From NCBI GenBank assembly GCA_944474755.1, contig OX104112.1:3754001-3818000 (forward strand): a stretch of 64,000 nt of DNA. Reading direction: 5' to 3'. Shown in pieces: positions 45,101-60,100 of this stretch (positions are counted from its first letter, which is position 1; each line of letters opens with the position of its first letter). Origin of the DNA: Limnoperna fortunei. Lineage: Eukaryota; Mollusca; Bivalvia; Mytilida; Modiolidae. Both the position numbers and the translations under genes were made by a program. The notes beneath the pieces are model-generated. The model ran no database searches. It saw only the letters and a program-made list of their open reading frames with translations, and was not told where the DNA came from.

Positions 45101-48100
45101 TGCAGCGTTTGACATCAAAAACACATATTTTATGCTAGGCTTAAGTCTCTTAGCCGACTTTTTTTGTTTTGACCTCTTTTCAGCCAAATTGAATTTTTGG
45201 GGTTTTAAGCATTTCAGTATGTTGCATCCATGAATGACATCGCTTTTGTTGAATTTGAATGCAGTTGGCTTTAATGGGACTGCTTCTGACATACGGACAT
45301 ACAATAGGACTCACCAAGTATTATCATAGCTAGCTATAGTTTGTTTCAAAAATGTGGTTTTTCACAGATTCTACGAAAAATTCGTTTTCGGCCTTCAGAT
45401 CTTTATTCGAGAAAAAATGTTGAAGAAGAAAGTTATCCCAGAATTGACTCATGTACCAAATATACAAATAACGACCGAAAACAAGTACAATAACTCGAAT
45501 ATTACTAAGCAGCAACACATTATTGTCGGAAAACATGATGAAAAATGCGATTAATTTTGATAGAGGGTGGCCTCCAGAAAATTCAAACGAATAAACAACC
45601 CTTGAAGATAACTTTATTTTACTTTGGGAAACATTTGGATATTGCCTAAGGATGATACCATAACATTTTGGGCTCATTCTGACACTTTCAATGTTGCCTA
45701 TAGGTTACAATTGCGCAATTATTTGTTTACATGACAACGGGAAATTTTTTTACCCAAGATAGTATGCAGAAGAAAATACACGGTGGCATCTGATTGGATG
45801 TTGGAGTTCTGAAAATAGCAAAATTAAAAATTATAAACATTATTTATTGAAAATGTTCGATATTTGGACGGAAATTTTTAAGAGCCTTGAAAATTGAGCT
45901 TAAAACGATTAAAGAGGGAGGTTAGAAATTGTGTCAGTGCCATTTAAATGTCATTATTTCAACCAAAATTTCCGGTCATTTTTGCTGCATGACCTATACT
46001 TTTTTATTTGTTAATAATGAAGTTTTTCATTTCAATTTACACAAAAAACTGTTTTCCGGGGGGGGGAATTTTTGAGGTTTTTCGCACAAATGAACTTAAT
46101 TGCCAGGGGTACCATATGGGAAATGCATTGTAAATAATTGCGCTTTTGTAACCTATATGGAACTGAGATTTCTTCCAGAATACTCGATTTATTGACCCAT
46201 TTTTAATTCTAAAATTTGAATTCGTCACAGAATGTCAAGTTATGTATAAATTGTTTATTAATAACGATTTGTTAAAAAATTATAGTCTGTTTCTAAAATA
46301 TACATATTTTTTCATAGAAAATCTAGGGTGGGCTACAATGACGAGTTTGTGCGGTCTTTTAGGTAAAAATTGTTGTTGACGTTTTTGGGGGAAATTGTTT
46401 AATACATTCAAATGCAGCGTTTGACATCAAAAACACATATTTTATGCTAGGCTTAAGTCTCTTAGCCGACTTTTTTTGTTTTGACCTCTTTTCAGCCAAA
46501 TTGAATTTTTGGGGTTTTAAGCATTTCAGTATGTTGCATCCATGAATGACATCGCTTTTGTTGAATTTGAATGCAGTTGGCTTTAATGGGACTGCTTCTG
46601 ACATACGGACATACAATAGGACTCACCAAGTATTATCATAGCTAGCTATAGTTTGTTTCAAAAATGTGGTTTTTCACAGATTCTACGAAAAATTCGTTTT
46701 CGGCCTTCAGATCTTTATTCGAGAAAAAATGTTGAAGAAGAAAGTTATCCCAGAATTGACTCATGTACCAAATATACAAATAACGACCGAAAACAAGTAC
46801 AATAACTCGAATATTACTAAGCAGCAACACATTATTGTCGGAAAACATGATGAAAAATGCGATTAATTTTGATAGAGGGTGGCCTCCAGAAAATTCAAAC
46901 GAATAAACAACCCTTGAAGATAACTTTATTTTACTTTGGGAAACATTTGGATATTGCCTAAGGATGATACCATAACATTTTGGGCTCATTCTGACACTTT
47001 CAATGTTGCCTATAGGTTACAATTGCGCAATTATTTGTTTACATGACAACGGGAAATTTTTTTACCCAAGATAGTATGCAGAAGAAAATACACGGTGGCA
47101 TCTGATTGGATGTTGGAGTTCTGAAAATAGCAAAATTAAAAATTATAAACATTATTTATTGAAAATGTTCGATATTTGGACGGAAATTTTTAAGAGCCTT
47201 GAAAATTGAGCTTAAAACGATTAAAGAGGGAGGTTAGAAATTGTGTCAGTGCCATTTAAATGTCATTATTTCAACCAAAATTTCCGGTCATTTTTGCTGC
47301 ATGACCTATACTTTTTTATTTGTTAATAATGAAGTTTTTCATTTCAATTTACACAAAAAACTGTTTTCCGGGGGGGGGGAATTTTTGAGGTTTTTCGCAC
47401 AAATGAACTTAATTGCCAGGGGTACCATATGGGAAATGCATTGTAAATAATTGCGCTTTTGTAACCTATATGGAACTGAGATTTCTTCCAGAATACTCGA
47501 TTTATTGACCCATTTTTAATTCTAAAATTTGAATTCGTCACAGAATGTCAAGTTATGTATAAATTGTTTATTAATAACGATTTGTTAAAAAATTATAGTC
47601 TGTTTCTAAAATATACATATTTTTTCATAGAAAATCTAGGGTGGGCTACAATGACGAGTTTGTGCGGTCTTTTAGGTAAAAATTGTTGTTGACGTTTTTG
47701 GGGGAAATTGTTTAATACATTCAAATGCAGCGTTTGACATCAAAAACACATATTTTATGCTAGGCTTAAGTCTCTTAGCCGACTTTTTTTGTTTTGACCT
47801 CTTTTCAGCCAAATTGAATTTTTGGGGTTTTAAGCATTTCAGTATGTTGCATCCATGAATGACATCGCTTTTGTTGAATTTGAATGCAGTTGGCTTTAAT
47901 GGGACTGCTTCTGACATACGGACATACAATAGGACTCACCAAGTATTATCATAGCTAGCTATAGTTTGTTTCAAAAATGTGGTTTTTCACAGATTCTACG
48001 AAAAATTCGTTTTCGGCCTTCAGATCTTTATTCGAGAAAAAATGTTGAAGAAGAAAGTTATCCCAGAATTGACTCATGTACCAAATATACAAATAACGAC

Positions 48101-51100
48101 CGAAAACAAGTACAATAACTCGAATATTACTAAGCAGCAACACATTATTGTCGGAAAACATGATGAAAAATGCGATTAATTTTGATAGAGGGTGGCCTCC
48201 AGAAAATTCAAACGAATAAACAACCCTTGAAGATAACTTTATTTTACTTTGGGAAACATTTGGATATTGCCTAAGGATGATACCATAACATTTTGGGCTC
48301 ATTCTGACACTTTCAATGTTGCCTATAGGTTACAATTGCGCAATTATTTGTTTACATGACAACGGGAAATTTTTTTACCCAAGATAGTATGCAGAAGAAA
48401 ATACACGGTGGCATCTGATTGGATGTTGGAGTTCTGAAAATAGCAAAATTAAAAATTATAAACATTATTTATTGAAAATGTTCGATATTTGGACGGAAAT
48501 TTTTAAGAGCCTTGAAAATTGAGCTTAAAACGATTAAAGAGGGAGGTTAGAAATTGTGTCAGTGCCATTTAAATGTCATTATTTCAACCAAAATTTCCGG
48601 TCATTTTTGCTGCATGACCTATACTTTTTTATTTGTTAATAATGAAGTTTTTCATTTCAATTTACACAAAAAACTGTTTTCCGGGGGGGGGAATTTTTGA
48701 GGTTTTTCGCACAAATGAACTTAATTGCCAGGGGTACCATATGGGAAATGCATTGTAAATAATTGCGCTTTTGTAACCTATATGGAACTGAGATTTCTTC
48801 CAGAATACTCGATTTATTGACCCATTTTTAATTCTAAAATTTGAATTCGTCACAGAATGTCAAGTTATGTATAAATTGTTTATTAATAACGATTTGTTAA
48901 AAAATTATAGTCTGTTTCTAAAATATACATATTTTTTCATAGAAAATCTAGGGTGGGCTACAATGACGAGTTTGTGCGGTCTTTTAGGTAAAAATTGTTG
49001 TTGACGTTTTTGGGGGAAATTGTTTAATACATTCAAATGCAGCGTTTGACATCAAAAACACATATTTTATGCTAGGCTTAAGTCTCTTAGCCGACTTTTT
49101 TTGTTTTGACCTCTTTTCAGCCAAATTGAATTTTTGGGGTTTTAAGCATTTCAGTATGTTGCATCCATGAATGACATCGCTTTTGTTGAATTTGAATGCA
49201 GTTGGCTTTAATGGGACTGCTTCTGACATACGGACATACAATAGGACTCACCAAGTATTATCATAGCTAGCTATAGTTTGTTTCAAAAATGTGGTTTTTC
49301 ACAGATTCTACGAAAAATTCGTTTTCGGCCTTCAGATCTTTATTCGAGAAAAAATGTTGAAGAAGAAAGTTATCCCAGAATTGACTCATGTACCAAATAT
49401 ACAAATAACGACCGAAAACAAGTACAATAACTCGAATATTACTAAGCAGCAACACATTATTGTCGGAAAACATGATGAAAAATGCGATTAATTTTGATAG
49501 AGGGTGGCCTCCAGAAAATTCAAACGAATAAACAACCCTTGAAGATAACTTTATTTTACTTTGGGAAACATTTGGATATTGCCTAAGGATGATACCATAA
49601 CATTTTGGGCTCATTCTGACACTTTCAATGTTGCCTATAGGTTACAATTGCGCAATTATTTGTTTACATGACAACGGGAAATTTTTTTACCCAAGATAGT
49701 ATGCAGAAGAAAATACACGGTGGCATCTGATTGGATGTTGGAGTTCTGAAAATAGCAAAATTAAAAATTATAAACATTATTTATTGAAAATGTTCGATAT
49801 TTGGACGGAAATTTTTAAGAGCCTTGAAAATTGAGCTTAAAACGATTAAAGAGGGAGGTTAGAAATTGTGTCAGTGCCATTTAAATGTCATTATTTCAAC
49901 CAAAATTTCCGGTCATTTTTGCTGCATGACCTATACTTTTTTATTTGTTAATAATGAAGTTTTTCATTTCAATTTACACAAAAAACTGTTTTCCGGGGGG
50001 GGGGAATTTTTGAGGTTTTTCGCACAAATGAACTTAATTGCCAGGGGTACCATATGGGAAATGCATTGTAAATAATTGCGCTTTTGTAACCTATATGGAA
50101 CTGAGATTTCTTCCAGAATACTCGATTTATTGACCCATTTTTAATTCTAAAATTTGAATTCGTCACAGAATGTCAAGTTATGTATAAATTGTTTATTAAT
50201 AACGATTTGTTAAAAAATTATAGTCTGTTTCTAAAATATACATATTTTTTCATAGAAAATCTAGGGTGGGCTACAATGACGAGTTTGTGCGGTCTTTTAG
50301 GTAAAAATTGTTGTTGACGTTTTTGGGGGAAATTGTTTAATACATTCAAATGCAGCGTTTGACATCAAAAACACATATTTTATGCTAGGCTTAAGTCTCT
50401 TAGCCGACTTTTTTTGTTTTGACCTCTTTTCAGCCAAATTGAATTTTTGGGGTTTTAAGCATTTCAGTATGTTGCATCCATGAATGACATCGCTTTTGTT
50501 GAATTTGAATGCAGTTGGCTTTAATGGGACTGCTTCTGACATACGGACATACAATAGGACTCACCAAGTATTATCATAGCTAGCTATAGTTTGTTTCAAA
50601 AATGTGGTTTTTCACAGATTCTACGAAAAATTCGTTTTCGGCCTTCAGATCTTTATTCGAGAAAAAATGTTGAAGAAGAAAGTTATCCCAGAATTGACTC
50701 ATGTACCAAATATACAAATAACGACCGAAAACAAGTACAATAACTCGAATATTACTAAGCAGCAACACATTATTGTCGGAAAACATGATGAAAAATGCGA
50801 TTAATTTTGATAGAGGGTGGCCTCCAGAAAATTCAAACGAATAAACAACCCTTGAAGATAACTTTATTTTACTTTGGGAAACATTTGGATATTGCCTAAG
50901 GATGATACCATAACATTTTGGGCTCATTCTGACACTTTCAATGTTGCCTATAGGTTACAATTGCGCAATTATTTGTTTACATGACAACGGGAAATTTTTT
51001 TACCCAAGATAGTATGCAGAAGAAAATACACGGTGGCATCTGATTGGATGTTGGAGTTCTGAAAATAGCAAAATTAAAAATTATAAACATTATTTATTGA

Positions 51101-54100
51101 AAATGTTCGATATTTGGACGGAAATTTTTAAGAGCCTTGAAAATTGAGCTTAAAACGATTAAAGAGGGAGGTTAGAAATTGTGTCAGTGCCATTTAAATG
51201 TCATTATTTCAACCAAAATTTCCGGTCATTTTTGCTGCATGACCTATACTTTTTTATTTGTTAATAATGAAGTTTTTCATTTCAATTTACACAAAAAACT
51301 GTTTTCCGGGGGGGGGGAATTTTTGAGGTTTTTCGCACAAATGAACTTAATTGCCAGGGGTACCATATGGGAAATGCATTGTAAATAATTGCGCTTTTGT
51401 AACCTATATGGAACTGAGATTTCTTCCAGAATACTCGATTTATTGACCCATTTTTAATTCTAAAATTTGAATTCGTCACAGAATGTCAAGTTATGTATAA
51501 ATTGTTTATTAATAACGATTTGTTAAAAAATTATAGTCTGTTTCTAAAATATACATATTTTTTCATAGAAAATCTAGGGTGGGCTAAAATGACGAGTTTG
51601 TGCGGTCTTTTAGGTAAAAATTGTTGTTGACGTTTTTGGGGGAAATTGTTTAATACATTCAAATGCAGCGTTTGACATCAAAAACACATATTTTATGCTA
51701 GGCTTAAGTCTCTTAGCCGACTTTTTTTGTTTTGACCTCTTTTCAGCCAAATTGAATTTTTGGGGTTTTAAGCATTTCAGTATGTTGCATCCATGAATGA
51801 CATCGCTTTTGTTGAATTTGAATGCAGTTGGCTTTAATGGGACTGCTTCTGACATACGGACATACAATAGGACTCACCAAGTATTATCATAGCTAGCTAT
51901 AGTTTGTTTCAAAAATGTGGTTTTTCACAGATTCTACGAAAAATTCGTTTTCGGCCTTCAGATCTTTATTCGAGAAAAAATGTTGAAGAAGAAAGTTATC
52001 CCAGAATTGACTCATGTACCAAATATACAAATAACGACCGAAAACAAGTACAATAACTCGAATATTACTAAGCAGCAACACATTATTGTCGGAAAACATG
52101 ATGAAAAATGCGATTAATTTTGATAGAGGGTGGCCTCCAGAAAATTCAAACGAATAAACAACCCTTGAAGATAACTTTATTTTACTTTGGGAAACATTTG
52201 GATATTGCCTAAGGATGATACCATAACATTTTGGGCTCATTCTGACACTTTCAATGTTGCCTATAGGTTACAATTGCGCAATTATTTGTTTACATGACAA
52301 CGGGAAATTTTTTTACCCAAGATAGTATGCAGAAGAAAATACACGGTGGCATCTGATTGGATGTTGGAGTTCTGAAAATAGCAAAATTAAAAATTATAAA
52401 CATTATTTATTGAAAATGTTCGATATTTGGACGGAAATTTTTAAGAGCCTTGAAAATTGAGCTTAAAACGATTAAAGAGGGAGGTTAGAAATTGTGTCAG
52501 TGCCATTTAAATGTCATTATTTCAACCAAAATTTCCGGTCATTTTTGCTGCATGACCTATACTTTTTTATTTGTTAATAATGAAGTTTTTCATTTCAATT
52601 TACACAAAAAACTGTTTTCCGGGGGGGGGAATTTTTGAGGTTTTTCGCACAAATGAACTTAATTGCCAGGGGTACCATATGGGAAATGCATTGTAAATAA
52701 TTGCGCTTTTGTAACCTATATGGAACTGAGATTTCTTCCAGAATACTCGATTTATTGACCCATTTTTAATTCTAAAATTTGAATTCGTCACAGAATGTCA
52801 AGTTATGTATAAATTGTTTATTAATAACGATTTGTTAAAAAATTATAGTCTGTTTCTAAAATATACATATTTTTTCATAGAAAATCTAGGGTGGGCTACA
52901 ATGACGAGTTTGTGCGGTCTTTTAGGTAAAAATTGTTGTTGACGTTTTTGGGGGAAATTGTTTAATACATTCAAATGCAGCGTTTGACATCAAAAACACA
53001 TATTTTATGCTAGGCTTAAGTCTCTTAGCCGACTTTTTTTGTTTTGACCTCTTTTCAGCCAAATTGAATTTTTGGGGTTTTAAGCATTTCAGTATGTTGC
53101 ATCCATGAATGACATCGCTTTTGTTGAATTTGAATGCAGTTGGCTTTAATGGGACTGCTTCTGACATACGGACATACAATAGGACTCACCAAGTATTATC
53201 ATAGCTAGCTATAGTTTGTTTCAAAAATGTGGTTTTTCACAGATTCTACGAAAAATTCGTTTTCGGCCTTCAGATCTTTATTCGAGAAAAAATGTTGAAG
53301 AAGAAAGTTATCCCAGAATTGACTCATGTACCAAATATACAAATAACGACCGAAAACAAGTACAATAACTCGAATATTACTAAGCAGCAACACATTATTG
53401 TCGGAAAACATGATGAAAAATGCGATTAATTTTGATAGAGGGTGGCCTCCAGAAAATTCAAACGAATAAACAACCCTTGAAGATAACTTTATTTTACTTT
53501 GGGAAACATTTGGATATTGCCTAAGGATGATACCATAACATTTTGGGCTCATTCTGACACTTTCAATGTTGCCTATAGGTTACAATTGCGCAATTATTTG
53601 TTTACATGACAACGGGAAATTTTTTTACCCAAGATAGTATGCAGAAGAAAATACACGGTGGCATCTGATTGGATGTTGGAGTTCTGAAAATAGCAAAATT
53701 AAAAATTATAAACATTATTTATTGAAAATGTTCGATATTTGGACGGAAATTTTTAAGAGCCTTGAAAATTGAGCTTAAAACGATTAAAGAGGGAGGTTAG
53801 AAATTGTGTCAGTGCCATTTAAATGTCATTATTTCAACCAAAATTTCCGGTCATTTTTGCTGCATGACCTATACTTTTTTATTTGTTAATAATGAAGTTT
53901 TTCATTTCAATTTACACAAAAAACTGTTTTCCGGGGGGGGGAATTTTTGAGGTTTTTCGCACAAATGAACTTAATTGCCAGGGGTACCATATGGGAAATG
54001 CATTGTAAATAATTGCGCTTTTGTAACCTATATGGAACTGAGATTTCTTCCAGAATACTCGATTTATTGACCCATTTTTAATTCTAAAATTTGAATTCGT

Positions 54101-57100
54101 CACAGAATGTCAAGTTATGTATAAATTGTTTATTAATAACGATTTGTTAAAAAATTATAGTCTGTTTCTAAAATATACATATTTTTTCATAGAAAATCTA
54201 GGGTGGGCTACAATGACGAGTTTGTGCGGTCTTTTAGGTAAAAATTGTTGTTGACGTTTTTGGGGGAAATTGTTTAATACATTCAAATGCAGCGTTTGAC
54301 ATCAAAAACACATATTTTATGCTAGGCTTAAGTCTCTTAGCCGACTTTTTTTGTTTTGACCTCTTTTCAGCCAAATTGAATTTTTGGGGTTTTAAGCATT
54401 TCAGTATGTTGCATCCATGAATGACATCGCTTTTGTTGAATTTGAATGCAGTTGGCTTTAATGGGACTGCTTCTGACATACGGACATACAATAGGACTCA
54501 CCAAGTATTATCATAGCTAGCTATAGTTTGTTTCAAAAATGTGGTTTTTCACAGATTCTACGAAAAATTCGTTTTCGGCCTTCAGATCTTTATTCGAGAA
54601 AAAATGTTGAAGAAGAAAGTTATCCCAGAATTGACTCATGTACCAAATATACAAATAACGACCGAAAACAAGTACAATAACTCGAATATTACTAAGCAGC
54701 AACACATTATTGTCGGAAAACATGATGAAAAATGCGATTAATTTTGATAGAGGGTGGCCTCCAGAAAATTCAAACGAATAAACAACCCTTGAAGATAACT
54801 TTATTTTACTTTGGGAAACATTTGGATATTGCCTAAGGATGATACCATAACATTTTGGGCTCATTCTGACACTTTCAATGTTGCCTATAGGTTACAATTG
54901 CGCAATTATTTGTTTACATGACAACGGGAAATTTTTTTACCCAAGATAGTATGCAGAAGAAAATACACGGTGGCATCTGATTGGATGTTGGAGTTCTGAA
55001 AATAGCAAAATTAAAAATTATAAACATTATTTATTGAAAATGTTCGATATTTGGACGGAAATTTTTAAGAGCCTTGAAAATTGAGCTTAAAACGATTAAA
55101 GAGGGAGGTTAGAAATTGTGTCAGTGCCATTTAAATGTCATTATTTCAACCAAAATTTCCGGTCATTTTTGCTGCATGACCTATACTTTTTTATTTGTTA
55201 ATAATGAAGTTTTTCATTTCAATTTACACAAAAAACTGTTTTCCGGGGGGGGAATTTTTGAGGTTTTTCGCACAAATGAACTTAATTGCCAGGGGTACCA
55301 TATGGGAAATGCATTGTAAATAATTGCGCTTTTGTAACCTATATGGAACTGAGATTTCTTCCAGAATACTCGATTTATTGACCCATTTTTAATTCTAAAA
55401 TTTGAATTCGTCACAGAATGTCAAGTTATGTATAAATTGTTTATTAATAACGATTTGTTAAAAAATTATAGTCTGTTTCTAAAATATACATATTTTTTCA
55501 TAGAAAATCTAGGGTGGGCTACAATGACGAGTTTGTGCGGTCTTTTAGGTAAAAATTGTTGTTGACGTTTTTGGGGGAAATTGTTTAATACATTCAAATG
55601 CAGCGTTTGACATCAAAAACACATATTTTATGCTAGGCTTAAGTCTCTTAGCCGACTTTTTTTGTTTTGACCTCTTTTCAGCCAAATTGAATTTTTGGGG
55701 TTTTAAGCATTTCAGTATGTTGCATCCATGAATGACATCGCTTTTGTTGAATTTGAATGCAGTTGGCTTTAATGGGACTGCTTCTGACATACGGACATAC
55801 AATAGGACTCACCAAGTATTATCATAGCTAGCTATAGTTTGTTTCAAAAATGTGGTTTTTCACAGATTCTACGAAAAATTCGTTTTCGGCCTTCAGATCT
55901 TTATTCGAGAAAAAATGTTGAAGAAGAAAGTTATCCCAGAATTGACTCATGTACCAAATATACAAATAACGACCGAAAACAAGTACAATAACTCGAATAT
56001 TACTAAGCAGCAACACATTATTGTCGGAAAACATGATGAAAAATGCGATTAATTTTGATAGAGGGTGGCCTCCAGAAAATTCAAACGAATAAACAACCCT
56101 TGAAGATAACTTTATTTTACTTTGGGAAACATTTGGATATTGCCTAAGGATGATACCATAACATTTTGGGCTCATTCTGACACTTTCAATGTTGCCTATA
56201 GGTTACAATTGCGCAATTATTTGTTTACATGACAACGGGAAATTTTTTTACCCAAGATAGTATGCAGAAGAAAATACACGGTGGCATCTGATTGGATGTT
56301 GGAGTTCTGAAAATAGCAAAATTAAAAATTATAAACATTATTTATTGAAAATGTTCGATATTTGGACGGAAATTTTTAAGAGCCTTGAAAATTGAGCTTA
56401 AAACGATTAAAGAGGGAGGTTAGAAATTGTGTCAGTGCCATTTAAATGTCATTATTTCAACCAAAATTTCCGGTCATTTTTGCTGCATGACCTATACTTT
56501 TTTATTTGTTAATAATGAAGTTTTTCATTTCAATTTACACAAAAAACTGTTTTCCGGGGGGGGGAATTTTTGAGGTTTTTCGCACAAATGAACTTAATTG
56601 CCAGGGGTACCATATGGGAAATGCATTGTAAATAATTGCGCTTTTGTAACCTATATGGAACTGAGATTTCTTCCAGAATACTCGATTTATTGACCCATTT
56701 TTAATTCTAAAATTTGAATTCGTCACAGAATGTCAAGTTATGTATAAATTGTTTATTAATAACGATTTGTTAAAAAATTATAGTCTGTTTCTAAAATATA
56801 CATATTTTTTCATAGAAAATCTAGGGTGGGCTACAATGACGAGTTTGTGCGGTCTTTTAGGTAAAAATTGTTGTTGACGTTTTTGGGGGAAATTGTTTAA
56901 TACATTCAAATGCAGCGTTTGACATCAAAAACACATATTTTATGCTAGGCTTAAGTCTCTTAGCCGACTTTTTTTGTTTTGACCTCTTTTCAGCCAAATT
57001 GAATTTTTGGGGTTTTAAGCATTTCAGTATGTTGCATCCATGAATGACATCGCTTTTGTTGAATTTGAATGCAGTTGGCTTTAATGGGACTGCTTCTGAC

Positions 57101-60100
57101 ATACGGACATACAATAGGACTCACCAAGTATTATCATAGCTAGCTATAGTTTGTTTCAAAAATGTGGTTTTTCACAGATTCTACGAAAAATTCGTTTTCG
57201 GCCTTCAGATCTTTATTCGAGAAAAAATGTTGAAGAAGAAAGTTATCCCAGAATTGACTCATGTACCAAATATACAAATAACGACCGAAAACAAGTACAA
57301 TAACTCGAATATTACTAAGCAGCAACACATTATTGTCGGAAAACATGATGAAAAATGCGATTAATTTTGATAGAGGGTGGCCTCCAGAAAATTCAAACGA
57401 ATAAACAACCCTTGAAGATAACTTTATTTTACTTTGGGAAACATTTGGATATTGCCTAAGGATGATACCATAACATTTTGGGCTCATTCTGACACTTTCA
57501 ATGTTGCCTATAGGTTACAATTGCGCAATTATTTGTTTACATGACAACGGGAAATTTTTTTACCCAAGATAGTATGCAGAAGAAAATACACGGTGGCATC
57601 TGATTGGATGTTGGAGTTCTGAAAATAGCAAAATTAAAAATTATAAACATTATTTATTGAAAATGTTCGATATTTGGACGGAAATTTTTAAGAGCCTTGA
57701 AAATTGAGCTTAAAACGATTAAAGAGGGAGGTTAGAAATTGTGTCAGTGCCATTTAAATGTCATTATTTCAACCAAAATTTCCGGTCATTTTTGCTGCAT
57801 GACCTATACTTTTTTATTTGTTAATAATGAAGTTTTTCATTTCAATTTACACAAAAAACTGTTTTCCGGGGGGGGAATTTTTGAGGTTTTTCGCACAAAT
57901 GAACTTAATTGCCAGGGGTACCATATGGGAAATGCATTGTAAATAATTGCGCTTTTGTAACCTATATGGAACTGAGATTTCTTCCAGAATACTCGATTTA
58001 TTGACCCATTTTTAATTCTAAAATTTGAATTCGTCACAGAATGTCAAGTTATGTATAAATTGTTTATTAATAACGATTTGTTAAAAAATTATAGTCTGTT
58101 TCTAAAATATACATATTTTTTCATAGAAAATCTAGGGTGGGCTACAATGACGAGTTTGTGCGGTCTTTTAGGTAAAAATTGTTGTTGACGTTTTTGGGGG
58201 AAATTGTTTAATACATTCAAATGCAGCGTTTGACATCAAAAACACATATTTTATGCTAGGCTTAAGTCTCTTAGCCGACTTTTTTTGTTTTGACCTCTTT
58301 TCAGCCAAATTGAATTTTTGGGGTTTTAAGCATTTCAGTATGTTGCATCCATGAATGACATCGCTTTTGTTGAATTTGAATGCAGTTGGCTTTAATGGGA
58401 CTGCTTCTGACATACGGACATACAATAGGACTCACCAAGTATTATCATAGCTAGCTATAGTTTGTTTCAAAAATGTGGTTTTTCACAGATTCTACGAAAA
58501 ATTCGTTTTCGGCCTTCAGATCTTTATTCGAGAAAAAATGTTGAAGAAGAAAGTTATCCCAGAATTGACTCATGTACCAAATATACAAATAACGACCGAA
58601 AACAAGTACAATAACTCGAATATTACTAAGCAGCAACACATTATTGTCGGAAAACATGATGAAAAATGCGATTAATTTTGATAGAGGGTGGCCTCCAGAA
58701 AATTCAAACGAATAAACAACCCTTGAAGATAACTTTATTTTACTTTGGGAAACATTTGGATATTGCCTAAGGATGATACCATAACATTTTGGGCTCATTC
58801 TGACACTTTCAATGTTGCCTATAGGTTACAATTGCGCAATTATTTGTTTACATGACAACGGGAAATTTTTTTACCCAAGATAGTATGCAGAAGAAAATAC
58901 ACGGTGGCATCTGATTGGATGTTGGAGTTCTGAAAATAGCAAAATTAAAAATTATAAACATTATTTATTGAAAATGTTCGATATTTGGACGGAAATTTTT
59001 AAGAGCCTTGAAAATTGAGCTTAAAACGATTAAAGAGGGAGGTTAGAAATTGTGTCAGTGCCATTTAAATGTCATTATTTCAACCAAAATTTCCGGTCAT
59101 TTTTGCTGCATGACCTATACTTTTTTATTTGTTAATAATGAAGTTTTTCATTTCAATTTACACAAAAAACTGTTTTCCGGGGGGGGGAATTTTTGAGGTT
59201 TTTCGCACAAATGAACTTAATTGCCAGGGGTACCATATGGGAAATGCATTGTAAATAATTGCGCTTTTGTAACCTATATGGAACTGAGATTTCTTCCAGA
59301 ATACTCGATTTATTGACCCATTTTTAATTCTAAAATTTGAATTCGTCACAGAATGTCAAGTTATGTATAAATTGTTTATTAATAACGATTTGTTAAAAAA
59401 TTATAGTCTGTTTCTAAAATATACATATTTTTTCATAGAAAATCTAGGGTGGGCTACAATGACGAGTTTGTGCGGTCTTTTAGGTAAAAATTGTTGTTGA
59501 CGTTTTTGGGGGAAATTGTTTAATACATTCAAATGCAGCGTTTGACATCAAAAACACATATTTTATGCTAGGCTTAAGTCTCTTAGCCGACTTTTTTTGT
59601 TTTGACCTCTTTTCAGCCAAATTGAATTTTTGGGGTTTTAAGCATTTCAGTATGTTGCATCCATGAATGACATCGCTTTTGTTGAATTTGAATGCAGTTG
59701 GCTTTAATGGGACTGCTTCTGACATACGGACATACAATAGGACTCACCAAGTATTATCATAGCTAGCTATAGTTTGTTTCAAAAATGTGGTTTTTCACAG
59801 ATTCTACGAAAAATTCGTTTTCGGCCTTCAGATCTTTATTCGAGAAAAAATGTTGAAGAAGAAAGTTATCCCAGAATTGACTCATGTACCAAATATACAA
59901 ATAACGACCGAAAACAAGTACAATAACTCGAATATTACTAAGCAGCAACACATTATTGTCGGAAAACATGATGAAAAATGCGATTAATTTTGATAGAGGG
60001 TGGCCTCCAGAAAATTCAAACGAATAAACAACCCTTGAAGATAACTTTATTTTACTTTGGGAAACATTTGGATATTGCCTAAGGATGATACCATAACATT